Part shown: positions 45,611 to 58,432 of the stretch, piece by piece
Layout of the letters: every line of letters starts with the position of its first letter
Numbering within the stretch: position 1 is the stretch's first letter
Source of the DNA: Liolophura sinensis
Taxonomy: Eukaryota > Mollusca > Polyplacophora > Chitonida > Chitonidae
Assembly: GCF_032854445.1 (NCBI RefSeq)
Contig: NC_088303.1
Span: 23,817,501-23,881,500, forward strand
Direction: 5' to 3'
Length of the DNA: 64,000 nucleotides
Program-made: the position numbers and the translations under genes
Notes under the pieces: model-generated
Told to the model about the DNA's origin: nothing
Databases searched by the model: none
Seen by the model: only the letters and a program-made list of their open reading frames with translations

Positions 45611-48600
45611 CTATGCAGAAGGTAATATGAGCGTTGTCGACTGGCTATTGTAATTAAAGCCCTGAATTGTGAGAAATTGCCTGTCTAAGATGTGGAATGA
45701 ATCCTCGATAGGAAAAGGTAACTCGTGTGTCCTTCCGTTTTAAAAGACGAGCGCTTTCAACCACTCATCCACTACCAGTTTCCTCGATGGTTTATTCGAG
45801 CTCTCCGGTTTAAATTTTTCGTACAACTGACTTGTCTTGTAAAGTAAAACATTTCTGCGCACGGAATTAAAAGATAAGTCCAACAATGTCAGATGCCTTT
45901 CGTTTGCGTAATATCCCAGTACATTGCCTTCATTTCACACAACTTATCTTTAAATCGCTTCTCATTCCCTACATTTCAGCACGTTTTATCCATTTTGGGT
46001 AGCATCTAACCTCTAAAGTGTTTTTCAAAATCAAGCAGCGTTTCATACACAGTAGCTTGGTAAACTATAATTATTTTACCCTTTCCTTTGACAGCCACAA
46101 CACGTTAAACCGTCGATTTGTCTTGTTTTCGGTCACTAAATGAGCATAGATCCAGTGCACGGAAACCAACCGTGCTTAGAAACGTTGGCGTCAGATACAT
46201 AAGTAACAAAACTAACCACACACAAATCTAGATGTCTGTAAGTTGTGGGCGGTCCGCCAGCATTTCATAAACAGCGGGGTTTGTTATACAGAAATGTCAT
46301 AACCTGCGTGCATTAGCACTATCTCTCGCTAATGATTCTGACACCAGCCCCTAGTAGTGCCTGCTAACCTGAAACAAAACGCCGAGAGTATCCACCAGTG
46401 GAAACGCACCATTATTGTCCATGATAAACTATTTAACGTGCATGTGATCTATTGTCCGGATGCAAAAGATTTTCAGTAGACCATAAAGTCGTGCGAGAAA
46501 TTAACCTGATTCCGTTGTCCAGTTAAGCACCTCTAGACACGGTTCATACAAGCCGTAGAGCCCCAGCAGCCCCATGTACCCTCATTTCTTGTCATTATTT
46601 GCATTCTAGTGCTAAAATGAATTGGCCTACTAATCTGGAATGTAAATCAAAGAATTGTTTTTTTTTTACATTTCATAGAACCTGAATTTCACAAACGTCA
46701 CAATATTTCATTTATGTAGACCAACGGAAATACATGCATATATCATTCAAAGGATGTGACTCAATTGCTTATTCAGTGTTCTAAACCAGATATAATCATA
46801 AATTCGAAGGCATTTATTTCTTCCGAGGGGCCATGTCAGGGAAGTCTCTTGATGATAGTATGTCACTTCACTTTATTATCTGTGGGCCCATTTTACAGTT
46901 CAATTCCAGAAGAAAGCGCATGAATCTCATAAGAAGACTTGTATATGGCACGCTAGGTTAGATACCAGAGTTACAGGTTATAGGCAAATCGTGAATATGT
47001 CATCGACGATGCAAGAGTCCAGCATGACAGCCAACACTTTCATCCAAGGCATAATGACGAGTGACACAGGAGAATTGCACGGATGATGTGACCAATCTAA
47101 AATGATTGCCCGGCAGAGGCCATTCCACATCGGCTTAAATGTCGGGATACAAATTGAATCCGTGATACAGGTGATTTGGTGTCGAGGGGTTTCTACTTCA
47201 GCCGCTCCGCCGAACCCAATAAAACCGGAAAACCAGAAAATTTAGATCCCCGGCAGGCCGGTGTTTGACCATTAAAGGTCAAATCCATTATACCTTTTGA
47301 CAAATTAATTGAGTGACGGGGAGATTTTGATTTGATTGGTTGATCGGTGGATTGATTGTGCTGAACAGTTATTCACAAAAGAACTTTTTAAAATATCCAC
47401 GCATATTATTTCTAAAATTTGGCGAAATTTTTCTTCACTAAACATGGACATTTTACTGAAGGGTAAAAGAGCAATGATGATGAGGACCGATAAAAAAGCA
47501 AGGCCTTAAATTCCTCAAACTCCATCCAATCACCACAAAAGTCGAAGAGTAAATCACAGCGTCGAGGATTAGTGCTTCAGTTCATTCCATTATCTACAAG
47601 GCTAAGTGAACTAATCTCTGATTCATTTAACATTACACGCAATGAAGTCGTCACCACGTTCACATCACTTTCATTGTAATTTTTCCCTCGCCTCCGCTCG
47701 CCAGCTGCGGTAATATGCACAGGCTTACGTCAGGTGTCCGTTACTGATATCAAATGTCGCATCCATATATAATGGCAAGGCATTACGAAAACCCAAAGCT
47801 TATGTGCAGTAAGCAGTCAAAGGTTACAATGAATTTGCAAGGGACATATATCAACCTCCTACGGTGAAGGTCATTTTAAATAGCAGTTCAGATAAGTCCA
47901 AATATGTCTGAACTATTTGATATTATAAGTAGTACATCTTGAATTAACAATAAAGACATTCCCATTATATACAGTTTTCTTCCTGGGTGTTTTGCTCTCT
48001 GGCTTCACTGCTATTCGCTACTTTCAACAATATATAATTAGTGTTAATGTAAAGTTAATAAAATAGTAAGAGAATTTTCTTCACCACCTTTAACATCAAT
48101 TTTAAAACCATATGAAACAGAAAGATATTTAAACACGCCCTAGAATTAAACGTGCAGGCACGGTATTTAAACTGAAGATAGCATGCAGAATTGCACTGTC
48201 ATATTTAATAGGAAATGATGTAGAAATTTGCTTTTCTAATTTTTTATGGCAATAACCGTCGAAATTAGAAAAATGTTTATCCAGAAAAATAATCCCATGA
48301 GTGATTTTACTTAATTGACCTCCCTCACAAATTGACTGGACCCATCTTGTGACTAAACGTGGGGCTCTCTATAGAATATTATAGCGGAAAATTCCTTGCC
48401 TTTGCCGTCTTGAAAACAGCCTGAGTTTACCCTTCGTGATTTCTTCCACTCATTTCTTCCCGACCGATCTTTTTCAATAAACTGCTGCATCCTGGTAAAC
48501 ACAGTTGGTGAGGAAAGATATCGACGGTTAAAAAACATAATCAATAAGTAATATTTGAAGTTTCAGTTACGACACAACGCTGGCTTTGTTAAGCCTACCA

Positions 48601-49774
48601 TTCAAGGCGAAGCGGGTCTCGAGAACTGTCAAAATAAGATGGGCCGTGGAGGTAGGATGGAAGTAGTATATTACGCAGCCCAAAACTCATCAGCAGGAAT
48701 TTCTTAGAAAGTTGTGACAAATCTTTTCCGATAACAGCAATGTGGGTGCTAGCTGTTCAGCAATAAATTATCATCAAAGGCATATAGGTCTCTTTGTATC
48801 ACTGTAGAGAACAGCATTGCTTTTAAGAAGGTGGAAAAATATGCCAGTGACTGAGGCCTGCGTTGAATCTATTATACGAATTGTTGGATGTCTGTACATT
48901 TTGGTAACGTGAAAAATAAATTTTCAGGCGCCCACAGATTTATACCCAGTTGTTTTATGTACCTTAACTTGGCTGTACATTGTAACACTGGACCAGTTTT
49001 GTGGACATTAAATTTGAGATTGTTTCGTAAATCCAGAATTAGTTTTACCAGTTATCAATGGATCGTAGCAGGCCCGGTTTGCCTAGATTGCTCTAAGGTT
49101 TTCCCTTCTATACAACATTAATCCTGTGGAAGCAAATCATGCGAAACATCAGAAAATATCTTCTGCCTATGGCACTCACAAGAGAAAAAAAGAAAAAATG
49201 GAATTGTGCAAGCGGAAGTGTCTGTGGGATTTTATCGAATAACGAATACATGTGCACCGATGCATCAGAACAGATTTGTGGGACTTCCTGTTTGAAACCC
49301 TGGGAAGGCGCATATGTGCAGCTATATCTTATCCACTTCTCAAACGCTAAGGTGAGGCACAATTTAGACAAATCCTCAATGTGTTTTGCTTCAGGTGCTA
49401 AGATGACAATGCTGGATGAACACGTGCAGCTAAAAACTTTTACCAGTTATTTGATGGCGAATTAAAGAGAAGTGATAGGGGGTAAAATCCCTCTGGGCAA
49501 CACGCAGATTTACCTAATGTTCTTAACCGCTCTTTTTTTAATCATGGTGTTGTCTTACTGTCCACATGGATTGGTTTCGTGCTTTATTTTCCATTAAAGC
49601 CTTAAGAAAATTGTTAGTCGATTGAGAATATTATATGATTTTACTCAACGCAAAATATAAACTTATGCAAAGTAGAACAAAACTAGTAGGGCATTTTCTA
49701 GGAGCAGCCTTCAATTAAATTGAAGCATCATACTTGAACCTGAATAACCAAGAGTAAAACCACAAACCTTTTGC
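45611..49774. other. Gene-free stretch with candidate regulatory patches
   Basis: No exon recognised; the frame 49139-49465 (108 codons, Cys-containing) has no domain or splice evidence. 46380-46680 carries an octamer ATTTGCAT (46597-46604) and a SOX-like ATTATTGT (46411). 47160-47370 carries opposed TTTGACC/GGTCAAA half-sites and AATTAATTGAGTGAC. These patches are less AT-biased and free of repeats. Confidence 0.35.
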
Positions 49775-49940
49775 AAGTTATTGACGAACTTTTCCACGTA
49801 TGACATACAAATATCCACACCTTATTGGTGGAAAATAAACATTATACACTTTATTAGTATAGTGAGAGTTACTATGCTTGTCGTCACGACATGCCTGTAA
49901 TATTGCCTACGTACAATGCATCGTTAAACCATGATCATTC
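49775..49940 (+). mobile_element. SINE-like element, family 3, second-half fragment
   Basis: TTCCACGTATGACATACAAA, TCCACACCTTATTGGTGGAA and the end GTACAATGCATCGTTAAACC, then CATTCATTT. Matches the right half of 45440-45610 and adds a 3' tail. Confidence 0.6.
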
Positions 49941-51663
49941 ATTTCGAAAAGTGTTAGTTGTTAAACGTTAAAAAAATTTAGCATGCGGCGTAGAGCCAGA
50001 TCAGCTACGACAGCATGATAGTTTGTAAATCAGATTGTGATTTTGATCAATCAGAGTACCCGTCTGTTTTTAAGACAGAATAAAAATCATCATCATTATC
50101 ACAAGACATCATCATAACAAAATATGATCATCACAAAACATCGATGTAAGTTACCTGAGCGCATTGGTTTTTGTTAATAGTTTTGTAGTGAATTTGTCAA
50201 CTTAAACCACAAAAATATATTCGCACATGTACTGTCACACCACCATATGCAGCGTGAACTTGTCTGTACAACATATCGCAAATTCAACAGAACATCACCA
50301 CCATTTTCCACCAGGAAGTGGGATCATAGCATTTTATCAACTTGATAACCTGTAGGGAATGGGTAGTAACTATGGACCATAGATTTCAGTTCTATCCAAA
50401 ACAAACAAAATCCTGATATATTTTAACTAAGTGAAAATTAAACATTCAAAAACGTTTTGTGTATTAGTATCCTATGATGTGTATTACCCAATCAGTGCCA
50501 CAAAACTCAGCTGGACGAAATAGGACTACCCATGTGTTAGCTGGATGACCTAGTTAAGATTAACCTATAATCAGGTAAAATCGGCTGCAATATGGAACAC
50601 AGTTAAGGGATCGCTTGCTGTAAAGCGCAAAAGAACTGTTGAGATTATGAAGGTGTCCGACCCAGGCTGTCGACGGCTTGTTGTCACCGTCCCCGGTGTC
50701 CCCTGTTGTCATCTCAATAGGACAGTTGAGATAAGTAATTTTCATGTCCTATTGGCTTTTATACCTATTCGCCTGATCGTTTTGAGCGAGGTGTCTTGGG
50801 TGTCCCAGCGGTTACCGGCAAATCCGTGTACAGCAGAGAATGCCGTCAGATGTTGCATTAATTTCACTGGGTAGAATAGATTCGCTCACCTGAGCACGGC
50901 GTTCAGGAAAGCTTTCTCACAAACAATTGAAATATTCATGCTGTTTATCGCTAGAGGGCGCTGGGTGCCGAGACAAATTAGTCATTTAACCGTAAAGTTC
51001 GATAATAAACTTCCGTCAGTTTGAATTATTCAAAACGATATGAGTTATTTTCATGTTTCATGCCAATCCAACCGAGAGAAAACAGAGGGGGCTGCATTTT
51101 TCATCTATAGATGCATGCATTTGTGTTGGTTTCTAAAGAAATTATACATAAACATACTAGCGAGCTAATACTGTACAATCCGTAGACCTATACAACAACT
51201 GCGTATTAAAGGCTATTTTCATGCAAAAACTTGTGATTATCTTTCGAACACACAATGCAGATTTTGATATCTGTACCCCGGTTTGCAATTAGGTGTAGTG
51301 TTCCACGACAATCAACTTCCGCTTTCTATGCACGTAATCGACACATTAGCTCACGTGCGCGGAAAGTTGCTTGAAGGTTTAATTAAATTTACAACTTAAC
51401 AGATTTACAAAAACCCTAAATTAAACAGATACTGATCTGCACCTAAAGATACATTACCTCAAATCACACGATTTCTAACAACTTTACAGAACAAAAAGTG
51501 GGAAATACAGAAGCTTCGTCATGTTTAAATGTTACGCACGTGTGCCCGAGATTCAACATCGCCCGGAGATGCAATATGAGCATAAGACGATGTAAGTAAC
51601 GTTTAAAATTCTTACCAACAACCACCGTGGCTTCATGGTGGTGTCAAGATCCGCTAACTATCT
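49941..51663. other. No gene recognised
   Basis: A CATCAT-rich simple stretch lies at about 50085-50140. The rest is unannotatable. Confidence 0.4.
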
Positions 51664-51664
51664 A

Positions 51665-51817
51665 TTTTTTATCTACTTATTTGATTGGTCTTTCACGCGG
51701 TACTCAAGAGTATTTCACTTATACGGCGGCGGCCAGCATTATTGTGGGAGGGAACCGGGCAGAGCCCGGCGTAAGCCCACGACCATCCGCAGGTTGCTGT
51801 AAGACCTACCAACGTAC
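51665..51817 (-). mobile_element. SINE family 1, 5'-truncated, with TSD
   Basis: Reverse-strand copy from the tail to ACCATCCGCAGGTTGCTGTA and the GACCTACCAACGTAC junction. The repeat CTAACTATCTA at 51654-51664 and 51819-51829 is the target-site duplication. Confidence 0.93.
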
Positions 51818-51947
51818 ACTAACTATCTAAAGCAGCCAGTTGATCATGATCTTATTTAATCCTCCGTCTCATGTTGTAATTATCTGAAGACTCGCTTAAT
51901 GGTGTATTGCGTGTTTGCCTTTATAAAGGAATTTCTTAGAAATAATC

Positions 51948-51985
51948 GAGTACGGGGTAAAACACCAATCAAATAAATAAATAAA
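51948..51985 (+). mobile_element. Micro-SINE: 38 bp of family 1 3' end with intact TSD
   Basis: Only GAGTACGGGGTAAAACACCA and the ATCAAATAAATAAATAAA tail are present, between TTAGAAATAATC at 51936-51947 and 51986-51997. This is an extreme case of 5' truncation during target-primed reverse transcription. Confidence 0.92.
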
Positions 51986-52182
51986 TTAGAAATAATCAAG
52001 TCACCAGGCACCCACCAAGGTGTAAAGAGCTTGCCTCAAACAAAGGCTATTTCTGCATCCGTGTTTTTATATGAACAACATATTTATCTGGGCATTGCAT
52101 TGATAGATGATTTGTTACTTTATTAGCCACTTCACTACATCTACAGTTTCAATACAGCAAAAGATAAATCCCGTTCGTTTCC

Positions 52183-52211
52183 GTTCTTTTTATTATTATT
52201 ATTATTATTAT
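52183..52211. repeat. (ATT)n microsatellite
   Basis: Trinucleotide run. Confidence 0.93.
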
Positions 52212-52339
52212 AAGAAACGATACTGAATTGAGGAACACCATACTCAATGTACATGGGTAATTCGGCTGTCTCCAAAATCAGATATATTCAATTACTCCCT
52301 GTTCAAATTATTTTGATGGACAGACATGCATAGTGATTT

Positions 52340-52740
52340 TGGCCATAGTAATTTCCCGGTGGATTTGACTCCTGATTCGACATATGGCTACAGCGTGCGA
52401 AGTCACCAGTATTTGACTGGCTTTTCCTCTTTCCTCGACGCTGATTGCCTTCACAGTCAGACGTAAATCAAATCACTGGAGAGCCCTGCTTGTGTTCTGG
52501 AATCCAATCAGTTTTGTTCTCTCTGCTGATTGTGCGCAGCGCCTTCAATAATTGGATGAAATTGACGGCAAACATCTGACCATCATAAAGCTATGTGATA
52601 GCCAATTTAATTACGCGCTGATTGTGCCGTGTTTTTCCAGACCATTTGGCAAATAAATCTTGTTTGGACTAAGCGGCCACAGAATGGCCCACCCGGCTCC
52701 CTCCTGTTTGAGGTGACTTCCGCGTATTACATCTTGCCAT
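52340..52740. promoter_or_regulatory. Candidate conserved enhancer-like patch
   Basis: Repeat-free, non-coding and compositionally balanced. It contains three exact GCTGATTG words (52440, 52525, 52617; PBX/MEIS-like), TAATTA at 52608 and CAATAATTGG near 52546. The look is that of homeodomain-dense developmental enhancers. This is pattern-based inference only. Confidence 0.35.
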
Positions 52741-53654
52741 TTTTACATAGTATCGTACCTATATTTACGGAGACATGGCTCTTAACGTATAAACCTTAAC
52801 ATTGTCTGCTGATTTCTATTGATAAATTAGCTTTTCTATCTGTCGAAATAGTAAACTTATTGTGCTCTGAGATAAGTGCAATGAATAATGAAAACAGATG
52901 TTTCTGAATTAAGAGAAATCTTTTTGTCATTTTTGTGCTCGATTTCTATAACTTTCACCCTTTTCGTATATTACAATTAAATACTGTCCTTGCGGAAAAA
53001 CTTTGTCCACTGACAAAAACAGTTAAATAACTACTTGCTTACAGCATGATCACATAGAAAAAGTGATCTCTTTTGGCTACGGCATACACTCACCATTAGG
53101 AACATCAACCAAATAACACCCAGCCGTTTTGCAGAGATACTAGCGGACACTTATATGGGAAAATAGTTTCTTTTTTAGGAGCAAGTTAAACTCTGGCTCT
53201 CGACACACATAACTTTGAAACCATTGACTTGCAGAATATAGTAAATGTTTGTTTACTGTAGTAAATTTTGCCTTCCTTTGTCAAAGATAGTCTTTGCATC
53301 CATAAAGCGACCGTCACTGGCCATGGTGGGAGTTTTAAGGAAGCTATGGGGTGACACACCCCACATGAGCTGTGCGTTGCAGTCTTACAGTACAGTATTT
53401 CCGATGCGCTTTTGGAACTCCTATATAATTGTATATTTCAATGTGATGGCTAAATACTGTACACTTCAGTTTAAATATGATGGATGTTGGCAGAAAAGAG
53501 GTTTAAAGTTAACTTGTGTTGAAAATGACAGAAATCAAATTGCGTTTTCACATGTCTTTAAATTATTTGTAATTTTCAACTTCCCAATTTTCCCAACTTT
53601 CAATTTCACAATTTTCCAAATACACATTTGATTTGGGATGTGTGCAAAAATATC
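52741..53654. other. No gene recognised
   Basis: The frame 53245-53631 (+, 128 codons) ends in a low-complexity Phe/Ile/Asn run and has no domain; not supported as a gene. Confidence 0.4.
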
Positions 53655-53858
53655 TTATTGATATAACGGCAGTCCGAGTTATGGATGAAGGAAACCGGAG
53701 TGTCCGGATTAAACCACCGACATTCGACAGGTATCTGAAAAACCTCTGGACTTGATGCCGGAACTGTACTCAAACAAGCGATCAGAGTGGTCTAGGGTGT
53801 GGTGGTCGGAAAGACCAAGCCCTTTGACCCTCTGAGTCAACAAGGCACCCCACTAAGT
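53655..53858 (-). mobile_element. SINE-like element, family 3, with tRNA-like head
   Basis: TTATGGATGAAGGAAACCGG and ACCACCGACATTCGACAGGT, then (minus strand) a head starting GGGGTGCCTTGTTGACTCAG. The most complete family 3 copy. Confidence 0.7.
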
Positions 53859-55942
53859 GTAAAATAAAGATGTAGATCATAATCAATGCATAGCAAAATC
53901 TAAAAAAACATTAGTAGTTATCAGCATGAAAAGGATCTTTTTTTCTGTAAAGAAAATTCTGGTAGTTTACATTTACGTGGATTACAGGATTATAGTAGGA
54001 GCACAATGCTCGCAATTCATCGCCGAATAACCAGCACACATTCTTGTACCCGGTTAACCTTTTACATCTGCCTAGGTTAGCTGCTGGCAAATCTGGGGTA
54101 GATGCCTTTTTCTACATACATTTTGTATTATATTTATCCTGAAATTTAATACCTTCCTCCCCACAGACCTGTCATGAGAAGGTTCAACGCTGTTATATTG
54201 TGCACCGTAAAAAATGTCATACAAGGCTCTTTGAATAATGAATGGCATCCAGTCAGTTTCAGCAGTATTTAGGCCGAATACCGACGATGTCCTCTCTTAC
54301 AGCTCCCATTTCGTGGTACATATAGTGATGCCGCAGGCTACAAATAAACAAATGCCATTTTAGAAGTCACTGATGTGATTGTGTTTGGACTTCAACCCAA
54401 ACACGCGAGATGACACACTTCTAAAATACGGCCGAACATACTGAGTTGCTAAATGAGGTTTCTCCATCTTTGTTTTCGCAGATCAGAGTCCCCGTGATAC
54501 ACCTATAAGACTGAATCTCGCCATCCTGTATTTGAAATCTAACGTCCTGATGAAAAGACATATCCACTGAAAATGACGCTCTACATTTTCATATGATAGT
54601 TGACATGGTGAACAGAGACTGTAAGATTCAGCGTTATCTTCCTCGGACGTTAAGCATAGTGGTCACAAATTATCTACCGTTTATACACCAGTGGCTGGTC
54701 GTAAATCTTATTGAATACACTCAACAAAGGGATTTGTTCATTTAACAGATATCTAGTTTTGTCTAACACAGTTCATATGTTGAATTAAGAGAACATGTGT
54801 GCTATATTTAACGGAATAAGCTGATGCAATAACTAAATACATTCTAACAGCACTCAGACAACAGACTTTCTGTAAAATTTAACAGATTATTTTCTTACAT
54901 TTACCCATTGCTTTCAGTTAAGTCATTAATCACTTCATTGTACATTGTTCCATTATAAATACAAATGATAAGCTCTAAACATCACTGCGGTGATAGCACA
55001 AGTAATATTGTCCTGTTATTTCATGACACTAAATAAATATAACAAGAATATAAAGATAACATACTAAATCTGGACAAATTTCTGTAATGTATTGCTGTGT
55101 AGACCATGTAAATGGATGGAAAGCTACACAATCAAGTAAAGCAAAGTGATTTGTTTATGTATTGATGTACATGTATGCCACGCATTTTCCGTGCATGTTT
55201 GTGGTTATTTCTATGGGTGTAGGAAACTGCTGGGAGAGGGTGGGAATGGGGAGTTTGAAGAGGGGGGGGGGGCTTATTTATTCCAATACCAGGCTTGTTA
55301 CTGTCTCTTTTTTGTTGGAACTGGGGCACCTTTCACAGATGCACAAAGGTTGGGGACACAACGTCTGCACGGACCTGTTTTTGTCATGTTACAGACACAA
55401 AAAAGCAAGAATTACCAATTTGCAGCCGGAAATTGCCATGGCGTGCCTAAAGGTGACTGGTATTGCCAGTGACCGTCTTCATCCATGTGGCATGTCCTTG
55501 AATACTTGTGTAGATCCTCTTTAAGGGAACAAATCTTTGTGTGTGTACAGCGGCAAGTGTGAGCTAGATCGATGGTGGGTAAATGTGAACTGCGGATGAC
55601 ATATTGGCGGACAGGTTCTAGTGTTGACAAGAAGCTATGAAGAGGGTCTTGGGCTATTTAACCACAGAATGAAGTCTGGGCTACCTGACATTTCGTGTCT
55701 TCTCGTCCGGAAAAAGAAAAGAAGAAATCGAATTGTATGGTAAGAGACTGGTATTCTCCCCATGTAATCATGTCCAGCGCAATGAAATGTGACTTATTTG
55801 ACCTCGCTTGGTTTCAGAGACAATTAATTATGCATGAGGAGCGATGGATGACCTTTGAGAGCGTATCATGCAACTTCGGAGGCCTTAGAGGGTTATGCAC
55901 GAGTCGGTAAAACAAATGCCTATATAGTATAGTGGAACTCAG
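53859..55942. other. No gene recognised; one candidate regulatory patch
   Basis: Contains the second copy of the CTGTTAAATTTAACAG repeat (54851-54897) and a poly-G tract at 55262. 55744-55915 has AATTAATTATGCAT (homeodomain/POU-like) in balanced sequence. Overlapping frames at 55146-55524 lack protein-like features. Confidence 0.35.
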
Positions 55943-56100
55943 GCATTGTTCGTCCACCCACGACATGGGTCGTCCATCCACGTCATGGGTCGTCCATTCA
56001 CAGCATGGAACGTCCACTCACAGCATGGGTCGTCCATTCACAGCATGAGCCTTCCATTCACAACATGGGTTGTCCATTCACAGCATGGGTCGTCCATTAT
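55943..56100. repeat. 20-bp minisatellite, about 8 copies
   Basis: Units like CATGGGTCGTCCATTCACAG repeat at exactly 20-bp spacing, with a few substitutions. Confidence 0.96.
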
Positions 56101-58382
56101 TAAAGCCTCAATTCCATAGATTTTTCTCTTTGTAGATCTTTAATATACATGTTAGTGCATTGTGTTGTTACTGTTACTTCAGTAGTAAATCCCGAACATC
56201 TCTGTCTATCTACTGGTCATGTTTTGGGCTTTATGAGAAGAAATTTAAGAGTTTATAGCACTGATGCATTTTGTTTATGATTTCTACAAGTGCGGATGTC
56301 AGGTGATGCAATTGTGCACCATTGGGGCGGAATCATATAAGTTAAAGAATTTAAAAAGTTATTTCTCAATTTCAGATTAATGAAATCGGTCAACAAATAG
56401 AACTTATATTTCAGATCTGTAAAATCTTGCTCACTGATTTTTCCCCTGCGGTCATGTACACACAATTTGTATGGCCATTTTCATAATGCTAATTTGTCCC
56501 AATGAATATCCAGACACGGCTGATCCATCCTAGCCGAAGGTCCATCAAGTGTTGTCAAGTGAAAGTTGGCACACTAGACATAGGCAAATGACGACGGTTC
56601 GCAAAGCATAGGGCATATTCATCTGTTCACAGGAGAATACTATTTGTGTCAATCTCAGTGTGCACAAGTGGGTCAACTTCTAATGTGCAGGAGAACTATG
56701 TTAATTTTGTCTATAGCGGCATGCTGACTGAGCGCTCTGGAGTGTTATGACTGATCGCTTTTGACTAGTGAGATACCGTATTTGCATACAACTCTCTTCT
56801 GGCGAAAAGTGAAAAATAAAATTAATTCAGTTGTAAAAGTATACAAAACAGGGTTCTAAAATATCCACAGGTTTACTATAAATGGTAACACTTTACTGGG
56901 TAATTGTGTGAGATGGTTTAAGGCATGCATTGACAAATAACCCCGATAGGTGCATAAGGCTATTGCCATTATCTAAATCGTATGGGCGGTTTCCATGGAA
57001 AAGGTCCGTAGCAAGGCTATTTATGGCTTTAATAGAAAAACTCACGCCACTTGCTTCAAAACGAACCAAAGAAATACTTAATGGAGTTATTTACATTAAA
57101 ATGGAAATGCTAAGATACACCTAGTTCTGTGGTTGAACAAATCGCCTCAATGGACTTCAGGAAACTGCCCTTTCTGGCTTCTACATTCCCCGGCTTAATC
57201 GAGGAAAAAACGAGATCATAGGTGATAAATAATCATGTGATCTGATTGAACTTGGAAACTAGTTCGTGTATGTCAGCTTCTTGAACCGAGGACAAGGTTA
57301 AGGAAGTTCGCTTAGAGCATTTGTCAGGCTTTCTGGGTCAGGGAGTATCTAGGCGGTGTGTTATTCATATCACGCTTTCTTGACTAAGGCGTTAAAATGA
57401 GTAATGGTCTCGGTCATTATACAGAGAGGAAAAGCAGGATTTATTTCACACTATAGCTACTATCGGGAATTCCTTGTTTTCTTGCTGCCCTGGCCAAGTG
57501 ATGCTCAGCCGAAAACCCATTACTTTACATTATATTGTTCAGATTTGATTGTGTATAATAGTCTTGTAATTTAACTCATCCATTATCGTTCCCTAATGGG
57601 AAGTTCTTATCACCTTGGACAAATCGCCGAAAGTGCCCCAGTTTGATCAAAATAGAATATTGAAATCACTTTGCTCTGTGTAAACCGTTCCATACGGGAT
57701 ATAAATTGGCTACTGGTGTCTTTGTTTGTTGCAATTTCTGTACACTGAGTTGAAAAAAATCACAAATCATGCTTGAATCCGACATTTTGAGTAAAATATA
57801 ACACAAAGATGGTCGAGCGGTGTTCGTCTGCTTTATAACAACACGTAGCTATGATGATTATCGATTCTGTTTAAAATCCAGGTAAATCCCTTGTATAAAA
57901 ACCGTTTATCGTGCATTTGATTCGTGCACTTAGCGTTAACATCTTAGCGTCTTTCATGTGAAATAATGTTACCTAGAATGGCATCTTCAAACTGTCTTAT
58001 TAGATGATATTAATATCTTACATGGTACATAATTAAAATTAAAAACTGCTTACAGGCTTTTGTCTGGTATATCGGAGTGTCCCTGTTAGTTAAAACATAT
58101 CACAAGACCGACTTTGGAACACAGACTTATTCATCTGCATTTGCAGTGTTGTGATTTTGTCCTTAATTCGTAATGAAAACGGGACATATTCTGTTCACGC
58201 AAGTATGATGGTTCAATATCATACAAAATGGAAACCAGTGGAAAAGTATTAGTGCAATGTTAGTCATAGCTTAATACTATTGTTGTGTAAACACTACGTT
58301 AAAAGAATGAAAAATGTTTAAAGTTTTCTCTGTGTATCTTCACAAATCGCTATTTCTCGTCATCACGATGTATCTACAAAAC
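56101..58382. other. No gene recognised
   Basis: No supportable exon, RNA gene or repeat. Confidence 0.4.
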
Positions 58383-58432
58383 TGCCAACGTGGCGTTAAA
58401 CCCTATCATACAGTCAGACAGTCACTCATCAT
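58383..58432 (+). mobile_element. SINE family 2, 3' end fragment
   Basis: AACGTGGCGTTAAACCCTAT, then CAGTCAGACAGTCACTC, matches the 3' end of the copy at 11008-11315. Confidence 0.7.

Noticed and set aside
49139-49465. A 108-residue Cys-containing protein
   Set aside because: No signal peptide, domain, or flanking gene features; length is within chance for AT-rich DNA.
55146-55524. Two overlapping 108-120 codon frames
   Set aside because: Both run through a poly-G tract, contradict each other and show no domain.
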